Below, piece after piece: positions 35,113 to 44,363 of a DNA stretch of 64,000 nt; position 1 is the first letter of the stretch, and the number at the start of each line of letters is the position of its first letter. The stretch is from assembly GCA_038534295.1 (NCBI GenBank), contig JBCAXA010000001.1:310001-374000 (forward strand), in the 5' to 3' direction. The notes beneath the pieces are model-generated. The model saw nothing but the letters and a program-made list of their open reading frames with translations. It did no database searches and was not told where the DNA came from. A program made the translations under genes and the position numbers. Source of the DNA: JBCAXA01 sp038534295 (GTDB lineage: Bacteria; Pseudomonadota; Gammaproteobacteria; Steroidobacterales; Woeseiaceae).

Positions 35113-36777
35113 TCACATGCCGGAATAGTTAGGACCGCCGCCGCCTTCCGGAACCACCCAGTGGATGTTCTGACGCGGATCCTTGATGTCACAGGTTTTG
35201 CAATGCACGCAGTTCTGCGCGTTGATTTGGAAGCGCGGTCCGTCCTCGCCATCGACGACTTCGTAAACGCCGGCCGGACAATAGCGCTGCGACGGACACG
35301 CGTAGGTCGGTAAATTGAATTTGATCGGCAGCTCTGGGTCGCGAAGGGTTAGGTGAACCGGCTGGTCTTCCTCGTGGTTCGTGCTCGACAAGAACACCGA
35401 CGACAGACGATCGAAACTGAGCTTACCGTCCGGCTTCGGGTATTCAATCTTCGGGCACTGCTCGGCAGTGCGCAGCGACTCATGATCGGGACGACGGTTG
35501 CGCAGCGTAAATGGCAGCCGACCGCGAGCAATGTTCTGATCGACGAAGGCGAACGCGGCGCCGAAGAAAGTCCCGAGTTTGTGTAAGGCGGGGCCAAAGT
35601 TGCGGCTGCGGTGCAGCTCCTCGTACACCCAGGAACGCCGCACAGCGTCCTCGTAGGCGACGAGCTCATCGCCGCGCGAGTCGCCCTTGACGGCCTCAAA
35701 AATCGCCTCGGCGGCCAGCATGCCGGTCTTCATGGCGGTGTGGCTGCCTTTGATCTTCGCACCGTTCAAGAAGCCGGCGTCGCAACCGACCAGAACGCCA
35801 CCGGGAAACGTCGTTTTCGGCAGTGACTGCAGCCCGCCCTTGTTGACGGCGCGGGCGCCGTAGGCGACGCGCTTGCCATCTTGCAGCGTTGCCGCGATGG
35901 CGGGATGGTGCTTCCAGCGTTGGAATTCCTCGAAGGGGCTCAGCCACGGGTTTTCGTAATCGAGCGCGATGATATAACCGCAATAGACCTGCTGGTTGGC
36001 CGCGTGGTAGAGGAATCCGCCGCCCTCGGTGCGGTTGTCGAGCGGCCAGCCGAGGGTATGCACCACACGGCCTTCCTGGTGCTGCTCGGCGGGAATCTCC
36101 CAGACTTCTTTGAGGCCAATGCCGTAATGCTGCGGATCGGCGTTGGCACGCAGGTCAAACCGTTCCATCAGGGCCTTGCCGAGATGGCCGCGACACCCTT
36201 CCGCGAATACGACATAGCGGGCGCGCAATTCATAGCCAGCGGTGTAGCTGTCTTTCTCAGCGCCGTCACGGTCGACACCCATGTCGCCGGTGACCACACC
36301 GCAAACCGCACCGGCCTCATCGTAGATGATGTCGGCCGCCGCGAAACCCGGAAAAAGATCCACCTCGAGTGCTTCGGCCTGCTCGGCCAGCCACTGACAC
36401 AATCGGCCGAGGCTGATGATGTAATTGCCTTCGTTGTGCATCGGCGCTGGGATCAACGCGCCGGGTACCTTCCACGCGCGCGTGGCGCTGGTCATATAAT
36501 GAAACGTATCGCTCGTCACCTTCGTGGTGAGCGGCGCGCCGCGCTCACGCCAGTCGGGAAATAGCTCATCGAGCGCCGTTGGCTCAAACACGTTGCCGCT
36601 GAGGATATGCGCTCCGACCTCCGCGCCCTTTTCGACGACAACGACCGCAAGATCGACGGACGCCTGCGCCGCCAGCTGTTTCAGGCGGCACGCGGTGGCT
36701 AAGCCTGCTGGACCCGCACCCACCACAACGACGTCAAATTCCATCGATTCGCGTTCTGTCACACCGGTCTCGCTCAT
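35113..36777 (-). CDS. Electron transfer flavoprotein-ubiquinone oxidoreductase
   Basis: ETF-QO passes electrons from ETF, loaded by acyl-CoA dehydrogenases, to ubiquinone at the inner membrane. The 554-residue protein has an N-terminal FAD-binding motif (VVVGAGPAGLATACRL), a middle region with the hydrophobic quinone-binding surface (GLKEVWEIP), and a C-terminal [4Fe-4S] site in CPAGVYEV and QNCVHCKTCDIKDP. I start at the ATG at 36777; the upstream frame to 36819 lies in the zapE gene. It is divergent from zapE, with a 12-bp palindrome next to its start codon. The two acyl-CoA dehydrogenases at 60-62.5 kb are likely upstream donors. Confidence 0.96.
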   Translation of the reverse strand: MSETGVTERESMEFDVVVVGAGPAGLATACRLKQLAAQASVDLAVVVVEKGAEVGAHILSGNVFEPTALDELFPDWRERGAPLTTKVTSDTFHYMTSATRAWKVPGALIPAPMHNEGNYIISLGRLCQWLAEQAEALEVDLFPGFAAADIIYDEAGAVCGVVTGDMGVDRDGAEKDSYTAGYELRARYVVFAEGCRGHLGKALMERFDLRANADPQHYGIGLKEVWEIPAEQHQEGRVVHTLGWPLDNRTEGGGFLYHAANQQVYCGYIIALDYENPWLSPFEEFQRWKHHPAIAATLQDGKRVAYGARAVNKGGLQSLPKTTFPGGVLVGCDAGFLNGAKIKGSHTAMKTGMLAAEAIFEAVKGDSRGDELVAYEDAVRRSWVYEELHRSRNFGPALHKLGTFFGAAFAFVDQNIARGRLPFTLRNRRPDHESLRTAEQCPKIEYPKPDGKLSFDRLSSVFLSSTNHEEDQPVHLTLRDPELPIKFNLPTYACPSQRYCPAGVYEVVDGEDGPRFQINAQNCVHCKTCDIKDPRQNIHWVVPEGGGGPNYSGM

Positions 36778-36789
36778 GCTGAATTCAGC
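36778..36789. repeat. Perfect 12-bp palindrome between the divergent ETF-QO and zapE starts
   Basis: GCTGAATTCAGC directly abuts the ETF-QO ATG (36777) and lies 5 bases before the zapE ATG (36795). It could be an operator shared by both genes or chance. It would overlap the ribosome site of both. Confidence 0.35.
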
Positions 36790-36794
36790 GAAAA

Positions 36795-37985
36795 ATGGTA
36801 GCGGTATTCCGGTTTGCAATCACCCTTGGCCGAATCGACAAAACTGGCCAGGACCACAGCACCCCGTTAACCTTCGCGCTCGTGTTGTCTGGCGGATCGT
36901 ACGGCTTGGATTTCCGCGCCCGGTATTTGACGGAACTCGATGCCCGTGGCTTTACCGCTGACGAGGCGCAACTGGCGGCGGTCGAAACGCTTGCCGAGCG
37001 CACCAATTGCTTGCTTCAGAGCGCACCAAGCGGATTGTTCGGCCGACTCCTCGGTCGGCACAAGGCGCGCACGCGCGGCGTGTATCTGTGGGGCGGCGTC
37101 GGCCGTGGCAAGACCTTCGTCATGGATCTGTTCTTCGAGCACCTCGAGATCGAGGCCAAGTATCGAGCGCATTTCCATCGCTTCATGCGCTTCATCCACG
37201 ATCAGCTCGGTACGCTCGATGGCGAAGAAGATCCGCTCGACCAAATCGCCGAGCAGTTCGCCCGCGAGCATCGCGTGCTGTGTCTCGACGAATTTTTCGT
37301 CAGTGACATCACCGACGCGATGATTCTCGCTCGTTTGCTCGAAGGTCTGTTTACGCGCGGCTTGATGCTCGTCACGACGTCGAATGCCGCGCCAACGGAT
37401 CTCTACCGCGACGGTCTTCAGCGCGCGCGATTTCTGCCCGCCATCGCGCTGCTCGAGAAGCACTGCGAGGTCGTCAACCTGGACGCGGGCACGGACTACC
37501 GTCTACAGCTACTAGCCAGCGCGCGCACGTATCTCGACGCCAACGAGCCGCGGACCGGCGCACAGCTCGCCTTGTATTTCGAGCGCCTCGCCCCCGGACG
37601 CTATACCGAGGGCGAGGCGCTGGAGATCGAGGGCCGCCCCATAGGCACGGTGCGACGCGCCAAAAGCGTCGTTTGGTTTACCTTTGCGCAACTCTGCGAC
37701 GGCCCACGCAGCCAGAATGACTACATTTCGATCGCGCGGCGCTTTCAAACGGTCATTTTGAGCGACGTGCCGGTACTCGACGCGGAACACGACGACCAAG
37801 CGCGCCGGTTCATCGCCGTGGTCGATGAATTCTACGACCGACGCGTCAAGCTAGTGCTCTCCGCGGCCGCCGCACCCGAGGATCTGTACACCGGCCAACG
37901 CCTGGCGTTCGAGTTCGAACGCACGCACAGCCGCCTGGTCGAAATGCAGTCCGAGGCTTATCTCGCTCAACCCCACCGCTGCTAA
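36795..37985 (+). CDS. zapE: Cell division ATPase ZapE (AFG1-like)
   Basis: ZapE is an AFG1-family P-loop ATPase linked to Z-ring constriction in E. coli. The 396-residue protein has a Walker A motif GGVGRGKT (about residue 97), a Walker B CLDEFF (about 163), and the family stretches LVTTSNAAPTDLYRDGLQRARFLPAI and SQNDYISIARRFQTVILSDVP. The start is uncertain: the ATG at 36795 is only 17 bases from the divergent ETF-QO start and lacks a Shine-Dalgarno sequence, and the first 30 residues are unlike the family. A GTG at 36882, just before LSGGSYGLDFRARYL, is a possible alternative. Confidence 0.9.
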   Translation: MVAVFRFAITLGRIDKTGQDHSTPLTFALVLSGGSYGLDFRARYLTELDARGFTADEAQLAAVETLAERTNCLLQSAPSGLFGRLLGRHKARTRGVYLWGGVGRGKTFVMDLFFEHLEIEAKYRAHFHRFMRFIHDQLGTLDGEEDPLDQIAEQFAREHRVLCLDEFFVSDITDAMILARLLEGLFTRGLMLVTTSNAAPTDLYRDGLQRARFLPAIALLEKHCEVVNLDAGTDYRLQLLASARTYLDANEPRTGAQLALYFERLAPGRYTEGEALEIEGRPIGTVRRAKSVVWFTFAQLCDGPRSQNDYISIARRFQTVILSDVPVLDAEHDDQARRFIAVVDEFYDRRVKLVLSAAAAPEDLYTGQRLAFEFERTHSRLVEMQSEAYLAQPHRC

Positions 37986-38013
37986 ATCCGATGCGCCGGA
38001 CCGCGACTGTCGG

Positions 38014-38019
38014 TATATT
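38014..38019 (+). promoter_or_regulatory. Candidate -10 box of the MarR gene, placed for a leaderless transcript
   Basis: TATATT (5 of 6 consensus bases) ends 6 bases before the GTG start at 38026, so transcription would start at the start codon. No Shine-Dalgarno sequence is present. The -35 region is not recognisable. Confidence 0.4.
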
Positions 38020-38025
38020 TGCGGC

Positions 38026-38514
38026 GTGCACGAATCTTCGAAAGAGAGCCGGGACGAAACCGCCGAGCGCTTGCGGCTCGAACACTTCCTGCCGTATCGC
38101 CTGTCGATTCTTTCGAACACGATCAGCGGCAGCATCGCCGCAATCTATGCGGAACGCTTCGATCTCAGCATCCCTGAGTGGCGCGTCATGGCCATCGTCG
38201 GGCGTAAACCCGGTTTGTCGGCTATCGAGGTTGCCGAACGAGCCCTAATGGACAAAGTCGCGGTCAGTCGCGCGGTTGCCAAACTCCTAAAGACCGGTCG
38301 CCTGGCGCGCGAGTTCGCCGATCAGGACCGCCGCCGTTCCATTCTGTCGCTGACCGAGGACGGCAATCGCGTCCACGCCGAAGTTGCTGAACTCGCCCTC
38401 GATTACGAAACCAAGCTGCTGGCCGGTATCGCCGATGAAGATGTCGAGCGGCTCGGATCGCTGATCGACAAATTGCTCGATCGCGCGCGCGGTCTCGGAG
38501 CGCCGTCGCTCTAG
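38026..38514 (+). CDS. MarR family transcriptional regulator
   Basis: The 162-residue protein has a winged helix-turn-helix of the MarR type (about residues 45-115): the recognition region MDKVAVSRAVAKLLKTGRLARE and the wing ADQDRRRSILSLTEDG are typical. The flanking helices would form the dimer. It converges on kynA with a 4-base overlap of the stops; MarR regulators are found next to tryptophan and kynurenine genes in other bacteria, so control of kynA is possible but not shown. It starts with GTG. Confidence 0.88.
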   Translation: MHESSKESRDETAERLRLEHFLPYRLSILSNTISGSIAAIYAERFDLSIPEWRVMAIVGRKPGLSAIEVAERALMDKVAVSRAVAKLLKTGRLAREFADQDRRRSILSLTEDGNRVHAEVAELALDYETKLLAGIADEDVERLGSLIDKLLDRARGLGAPSL

Positions 38515-39347
38515 CGTCCGATTTCGGTACGCACCTGAATCAATTCCGGGAAGAACTCTTCATCCATCGCGCGCTTTAGGAACGACACGCCTGAGGATCC
38601 GCCGGTGCCGCGCTTGTGACCAATGACGCGTTCGACGCTTTTCATATGGCTGAATCGCCACAGTTGGAAATTGTTGGCCACGTCCATCATCGACTCACAG
38701 ATTTCATACTGCGGCCAGTGCGTTTCCGGGTCGTTGTAGATCGCCTTCAAAGCGCGAACGACACCCGTGTTGACATCACGCGTGTGCGAAAAATCGCGCT
38801 CGGTGCACACTTCTGGGATATCGAAACCCTGCCGGCACATGCTAATTAGAAACTCGTCGTAAACGCTTGGCGCCGACAGCGTCTGCTTCAGGCGCGTGTA
38901 CCAGTAGTCGCTATGCTTATGCAGCTCGGCCAGCGCCGCATTGCGATTGCCCAGCAAAAACTCGACCAGCCGGTACTGCGGTGACTGAAAACCGGACGCG
39001 TCGCCGAAGACATGGCGAAACTCGGCGTACTCACTCGGTGTTAGCGTATTGAGCACGCTCCATTGGTCGATCATTTGGTGCTGGATACGTTTGACGCGCA
39101 ACAGCGTTTTTTGGGCGCGGTGCAAGCGATCTTCGCGAAACGCTTGCGCCAGTGCCTCGAGCTCGTGAATCATCAGTTTGAACCACAGCTCAGCGACCTG
39201 ATGCTGAATGATGAACAGCATCTCATCGTGATGCGCCGGCGAACTCAGCGGCGCCTGCGCCGACAAAATCTTATCGAGCTGCAGGTAGCCACCGTAACTC
39301 TTTCGTCGGGCAAGATCGGTATGAATTCCAGGTTCGAGTTTTCGCAT
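38511..39347 (-). CDS. kynA: Tryptophan 2,3-dioxygenase
   Basis: KynA opens the indole ring of L-tryptophan to N-formylkynurenine, using haem iron. The 278-residue protein has the N-terminal SYGGYLQLDKILSAQ, the HHDEMLFIIQHQVAELWFKL substrate-binding helix, and the FQLWRFSHMKSVERVIGHKRGTGGS region (only parts quoted) with the proximal haem His. I start at the ATG at 39347; a GTG at 39362 adds 5 residues. Neither has a clear Shine-Dalgarno sequence. No other kynurenine pathway gene is in the window. Confidence 0.95.
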   Translation of the reverse strand: MRKLEPGIHTDLARRKSYGGYLQLDKILSAQAPLSSPAHHDEMLFIIQHQVAELWFKLMIHELEALAQAFREDRLHRAQKTLLRVKRIQHQMIDQWSVLNTLTPSEYAEFRHVFGDASGFQSPQYRLVEFLLGNRNAALAELHKHSDYWYTRLKQTLSAPSVYDEFLISMCRQGFDIPEVCTERDFSHTRDVNTGVVRALKAIYNDPETHWPQYEICESMMDVANNFQLWRFSHMKSVERVIGHKRGTGGSSGVSFLKRAMDEEFFPELIQVRTEIGR

Positions 39348-39533
39348 AGGTTCGGCTAACACCGCGCATCGCGGACGCAGCTCTCGGGGCCGGAGACGAT
39401 AGCATGCTGCGCCCGCCGTCTATACCAGGCTCAGTCGCTCCGGCGCAGTTTTGGGCGTATCATCGCGGCTGTCTCGTGATGGACCCGGGCTACCTGCCGT
39501 GTCGGGTCTCGATCCGACCAGTGAGGACAGGCT

Positions 39534-42500
39534 TTGAAGGACACTCGCAGACGACGTGCCGACGACCACCGCAACGATCTGCTGCGACGAATCACCCGCG
39601 CCGCCCGGCGACTGCAAACACCGTTAGCGAGTCGTCGCGAACTCGATAGTTACATCGCGCGATTTCACGCCAATGTCGCTGTTGAAGATCTCGAGGTTCA
39701 TTCTCCCGACGAGCTGGCGGCCGCCGCTGTGGGTCACCTGCAGCTGGCTGAAAGACGCCGCTCCGGGCAAGCCAAGCTCAGAATCTTCAACCCCGACAAA
39801 GCCAGCGACGGTTGGTCCTCAACGCACACGATCATCGAGCTCGTTAACGACGATATGCCGTTTCTGGTCGACTCGGTGGCCATGGCCGTCGAGCGCGTTG
39901 GTCTGGGCTTACACTTAACGATCCACCCGGTTATCGCGCTGCGCCGACGCGCGACGGTTCTCGAGGCCGTGACCACCCGTGCCGACAGCAAGGCCCGGCC
40001 TGAATCTTTCATTCGCCTGGAAATCGATCGCATCAGCTTCCGCGCGACGCTCAGCAAGCTCGAAGCTGAAATCCGCCGCACGCTAGACGACGTTCGAGCG
40101 GCCGTGCGCGATTGGCGGGCGATGCGCGATCGTATGTGCGGCGCGGCCAACATCGTCGCGAGCCTGACATCGCGCGACGACCCGACGTTGGCGAGCGAAA
40201 GCGCGCATTTGCTCGAATGGATGGTCGAGGACCATTTCACGTTCCTCGGCTTTCAGGAGTATCGACTGAAGCGTGACGGGCGCAAAGCAACCTTGCTGCC
40301 AATTTCCGAAACCGGGCTCGGGCTGCTCCATAGTTCGCGCCACGACGCTACGACGATCGAGCTGTCACCGGCCATGCGGCGCGAGGCCGTAACGTCGAAC
40401 CCGCTGATTATCACCAAAGCCAATTCGCGTTCGACGGTGCATCGAGGAAGCTATCTCGATTACATCGGCGTAAAACAGTTCGACGCGCGCGGCCGGGCAA
40501 TCGGCGAGTGGCGCTTTCTGGGACTGTTTACATCATTAGCCTACAGCCAGAGCCCAAGCAACATTCCGCTCCTGCGCTTGAAAGTGCATCGCGTACTGGC
40601 AGCCTCCGGCGTCGACCCGGCTGGCCATCGCGGCAAAGCGCTGGCCCACATTCTCGACAACTACCCGCGTGACGAATTGCTGCAGACGTCCATCGACGAT
40701 CTTGCGCGCACGACGTCGGCAATTCTCGGTTTGCAAGACCGTCGTCAGGTCAGGCTGTTCTTACGCCGCGACACCTTTTTGCGGTTTTTCTCTTGCTTGA
40801 TTTACGTCCCGAAAGAGAAATACAACACGCGGGTGCGCCTCGAAATCGAGCGGATCCTGATGGATGCGTTTGATGGCACTGGCGTTGAATCATCGGTCGA
40901 GATTTCCGATTCGACCCTGGCGCGACTGCACAGCATCGTGCGCACCGATACGGCGAGCAGTCAGCGCGTCTCGATCAGTGCCGTTGAAGCACGTTTGGCC
41001 GACGCCGTCGTCACGTGGCAGGACAAGCTGCGCGAGGCGCTCGTCGATCAATACGGCGAGGAAGACGGCCTCGATTTTGACGACAAATATGGCGAAGCTT
41101 TCCCGCTCGCCTATGAGGAGGATATCTCGCCGGCCGAGGCCGCTCGCGATCTTTGCCGACTGCATCGAGTTTTTACCGGCACCGCCGACGTCAGCGATCG
41201 CTACGTGCTCGACGTATTGCCCGGCGACGGCGAACTGTCTTTCAAGGTGTTCTCTGCGTCGGCACCGTTGGCGCTATCCGATGCGCTTCCCGTGCTCGAA
41301 AACCTTGGCGTGCGCGTGCTCAACGAGCGCCCTTATGGACTAACCCTGCCCGACGGCCAGCGGTTCACGATTCAGGACTTCACGCTCGCGCGCGAATCCG
41401 CCGAAGACATCGACATTGCGACGCGCGGGCCAGCGTTTGCGCGAGCGTTTGCCAACTGCGTTTCAGGCCGTGTCGAAAATGACGGCCTCAATCGCCTCGT
41501 GCTGCGCGCGGGTCTCAGCGCGATCGAAGTAACGGTCGTCCGCGCGTACACCAAATACCTGCTGCAGCTTGGCATTCCCTTCAGTCAGTCCTACATGGAG
41601 CAGGTTCTGGCCGAGAATCCGACGTTCGCGCGCGCCTGGGTAGATGCTTTCGCCGTACGATTCGACCCCACCCGCTATCGCCGCGGCCGACGCGGCGCGA
41701 TCGAGCGCACCATGGCACGGCTCGACGACGTGGTCGAGCAGGCAGTCACACTCGATGAGGATCGCATTCTGCGTGCGTTCGCGGCAGCGCTGACCGCGAC
41801 GGTGCGCACCAATCACTACCAGCAGCCGCGCGACGACACGGACGTTCCGACCGTGTTGGCCCTCAAGCTGATGCCCGAATCCTTGAGCGAGGCGCCGCAA
41901 CCGCGGCCGCGTTTTGAAATCTTCATCTACTCGACGCGGGTCGAGGGTGTGCACTTACGTGCCGACGATATCGCCCGCGGCGGCATTCGCTGGTCCGAAC
42001 GGCGCGAGGACTTTCGCACTGAGATCCTCGGTCTGATGAAAGCGCAAACCGTGAAAAACACGGTGATCGTGCCGAGCGGCGCCAAAGGCGGGTTCGTTTG
42101 CAAATCGCTGCCGACCGATCGTTCGGCCGCGTTCGATGAGGTCGTGCGCTGCTACAAAGCGTTCATCGGCGGCCTACTGAGCGTTACCGACAACATCCGC
42201 GATGGCCAACTGGTACCGCCCACCGACACCGTCCGCCACGATGACAACGACCCGTATTTGGTCGTCGCTGCCGACAAAGGCACCGCGACCTTTTCCGACA
42301 TTGCCAACGAACTCTCACAGCAACGCGGATTCTGGCTCGACGACGCGTTTGCTTCTGGTGGCTCGGCCGGCTACGACCACAAGAAGATGGGCATCACGGC
42401 CCGCGGTGCGTGGGAGGCCGTCAAACGGCACTTCCGCGAAATGGGCATCAACACACAGCGCGACCCGTTCACCGTGCTGGCCATCGGCGATATGGGCGGC

Positions 42501-44363
42501 GACGTGTTCGGCAACGGCATGCTGCTGTCGCGCAAGATCAAGCTGCGCGCCGCGTTTAATCACCGCCACATTTTCATCGATCCCGATCCGGACCCAGCGG
42601 CGTCGTATCGCGAACGTCGGCGCCTGTTCCGCGCGCCGGACAGCGGCTGGGACGCGTACGATCCCGAGCTGATTTCGACAGGCGGTGGCGTGTTTTCGCG
42701 CGCCGCCAAACGCATATCGCTCAGCGCTGATCTGCGCGCATGGCTCGGCACTGACCGCAAGGCCATGTCACCGACGGAACTCATCAATGCGCTACTGAAG
42801 GCGCCGGTCGACCTGCTGTGGAATGGCGGCATCGGCACATACGTCAAGGCGACCAGCGAATCGGATGCTGACGTCGGCGACCGCGCCAACAACACGTTGC
42901 GTGTCAATGCGACGGAATTGGGCTGTCGCGTGGTCGGTGAAGGAGGCAACCTCGGACTGACGCAGAAAGCCCGCATTCAATTCGCGCTTGGCGGCGGCAA
43001 GATCAATACCGACTTCATCGATAACTCGGCCGGAGTCGACAGCTCCGACCGTGAAGTCAACATCAAGATCCTGCTCGGCATGATTGCCGCGGCGAAAAAG
43101 CTGCCGCGCGGCCGACGCAACAAACTGCTTGCCTCGATGACGGACGCCGTCGCCGAACTCGTACTGCGCAACAACTATCTGCAGACACAAGCCATCAGCA
43201 TGGTGGAATCGCGCGCGTCCGAGCGCCTCCGCGAACACGTCGAGCTGATGCGCCAGCTCGAAGGCCGCGGCCTTTTGAACCGCACGCTCGAATCCATGCC
43301 AGACGAAGAGTCGATCAAGGAGCGCAGTCGGCGCAATCTCGGTCTTACTCGACCGGAAATAGCCGTGCTGCTGAGCTACGCGAAAATCGATCTGTACAAC
43401 AGCTTGATCGGCCGTAGCATCGTACGGCAGCAATATCACGCCGATGAGCTCAGCGAGTATTTTCCGCCGCCGTTGCCGACGCGCTATCGCGACTGGTTGC
43501 TCGATCATCGATTGAGCAATCAGATCTTGTTGACTCGCATCGTAAACAGCATCGTCAACCGCATGGGCCCTGCCTTCGCGCGGCGGATGCAGCAAGACAC
43601 CGGCGCGAGTGCAGTCGCCGTTGCGCGCGCGTACGCCGTTGTCCGTGACATTACGCGCGCGCGCGAGCTTTGGGCAGCCGTCGAAGCGCTCGACAACAAA
43701 GTCGACACGGCACACCAGTACGAAATGATGTTCGAGGTCGCGAGGCGGCTGCGGCATGCGAGCTACTGGCTCCTGCGCCATCGCGGTCAAACACTGGCGA
43801 TGGACGCGGGCATCGCCGAGTTCGGACCGCCGCTCGATGCGCTGTACCCGCAAATTGGCGAGCTACTGCCCGGCAAAATTGGTGAACGCTTTGCCGAGCG
43901 GATCGAATACTTCGCTGAGCGCGGCGTCGAACCTGACGTAGCAGAACGTATCGCTGGCCTCGCCCGAACCACCACGTTACTGGACATCATCGATGTTGCG
44001 CGCAACGACGAAGCGGACTGGCGCCTTGCCGCGGAACTCTATTTCGAACTCGATCGGCGTCTCACGATCGACTGGCTGAAACGCGCCATCGAAGCCGTGC
44101 GTGCCGATAGCCGCTGGCAAGCGGTTGCGCGCAGCAAACTGCGCGATACCGTCAACGATTCGCAGCGCGAATTGACCCGTGCCCTACTCGCCAACGCGCG
44201 TCGGATCGGCGCGAGCGATGCGGTCGCCAGCTGGTTTGACGAGCCAGACCGTGGCGCCAAAGCCTTACGCTCGACCTTGCGTTCAATCCGCCGTAGCGGC
44301 CAGGCAGACTTTGCAACACTGTCGGTGGCGGTGGCAGAACTGCACGCGCTGATCCCATCGTAA
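39534..44363 (+). CDS. gdhB: NAD-specific glutamate dehydrogenase, large 1600-residue type
   Basis: This enzyme oxidises glutamate to 2-oxoglutarate and ammonia with NAD+, a catabolic role. The 1609-residue protein belongs to the 180-kDa family (also found in Pseudomonas and Caulobacter). It has a long N-terminal region with ACT-like folds (about 1-700), the catalytic domain with GGIRWSERREDFRTEILGLM and KNTVIVPSGAKGGF (about 805-860), a Rossmann domain with GDMGGDVFGNGM and a C-terminal helical region. The start is a TTG at 39534 with GAGG 7 bases upstream. The next gene overlaps its stop by 1 base. Confidence 0.95.
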   Translation: MKDTRRRRADDHRNDLLRRITRAARRLQTPLASRRELDSYIARFHANVAVEDLEVHSPDELAAAAVGHLQLAERRRSGQAKLRIFNPDKASDGWSSTHTIIELVNDDMPFLVDSVAMAVERVGLGLHLTIHPVIALRRRATVLEAVTTRADSKARPESFIRLEIDRISFRATLSKLEAEIRRTLDDVRAAVRDWRAMRDRMCGAANIVASLTSRDDPTLASESAHLLEWMVEDHFTFLGFQEYRLKRDGRKATLLPISETGLGLLHSSRHDATTIELSPAMRREAVTSNPLIITKANSRSTVHRGSYLDYIGVKQFDARGRAIGEWRFLGLFTSLAYSQSPSNIPLLRLKVHRVLAASGVDPAGHRGKALAHILDNYPRDELLQTSIDDLARTTSAILGLQDRRQVRLFLRRDTFLRFFSCLIYVPKEKYNTRVRLEIERILMDAFDGTGVESSVEISDSTLARLHSIVRTDTASSQRVSISAVEARLADAVVTWQDKLREALVDQYGEEDGLDFDDKYGEAFPLAYEEDISPAEAARDLCRLHRVFTGTADVSDRYVLDVLPGDGELSFKVFSASAPLALSDALPVLENLGVRVLNERPYGLTLPDGQRFTIQDFTLARESAEDIDIATRGPAFARAFANCVSGRVENDGLNRLVLRAGLSAIEVTVVRAYTKYLLQLGIPFSQSYMEQVLAENPTFARAWVDAFAVRFDPTRYRRGRRGAIERTMARLDDVVEQAVTLDEDRILRAFAAALTATVRTNHYQQPRDDTDVPTVLALKLMPESLSEAPQPRPRFEIFIYSTRVEGVHLRADDIARGGIRWSERREDFRTEILGLMKAQTVKNTVIVPSGAKGGFVCKSLPTDRSAAFDEVVRCYKAFIGGLLSVTDNIRDGQLVPPTDTVRHDDNDPYLVVAADKGTATFSDIANELSQQRGFWLDDAFASGGSAGYDHKKMGITARGAWEAVKRHFREMGINTQRDPFTVLAIGDMGGDVFGNGMLLSRKIKLRAAFNHRHIFIDPDPDPAASYRERRRLFRAPDSGWDAYDPELISTGGGVFSRAAKRISLSADLRAWLGTDRKAMSPTELINALLKAPVDLLWNGGIGTYVKATSESDADVGDRANNTLRVNATELGCRVVGEGGNLGLTQKARIQFALGGGKINTDFIDNSAGVDSSDREVNIKILLGMIAAAKKLPRGRRNKLLASMTDAVAELVLRNNYLQTQAISMVESRASERLREHVELMRQLEGRGLLNRTLESMPDEESIKERSRRNLGLTRPEIAVLLSYAKIDLYNSLIGRSIVRQQYHADELSEYFPPPLPTRYRDWLLDHRLSNQILLTRIVNSIVNRMGPAFARRMQQDTGASAVAVARAYAVVRDITRARELWAAVEALDNKVDTAHQYEMMFEVARRLRHASYWLLRHRGQTLAMDAGIAEFGPPLDALYPQIGELLPGKIGERFAERIEYFAERGVEPDVAERIAGLARTTTLLDIIDVARNDEADWRLAAELYFELDRRLTIDWLKRAIEAVRADSRWQAVARSKLRDTVNDSQRELTRALLANARRIGASDAVASWFDEPDRGAKALRSTLRSIRRSGQADFATLSVAVAELHALIPS

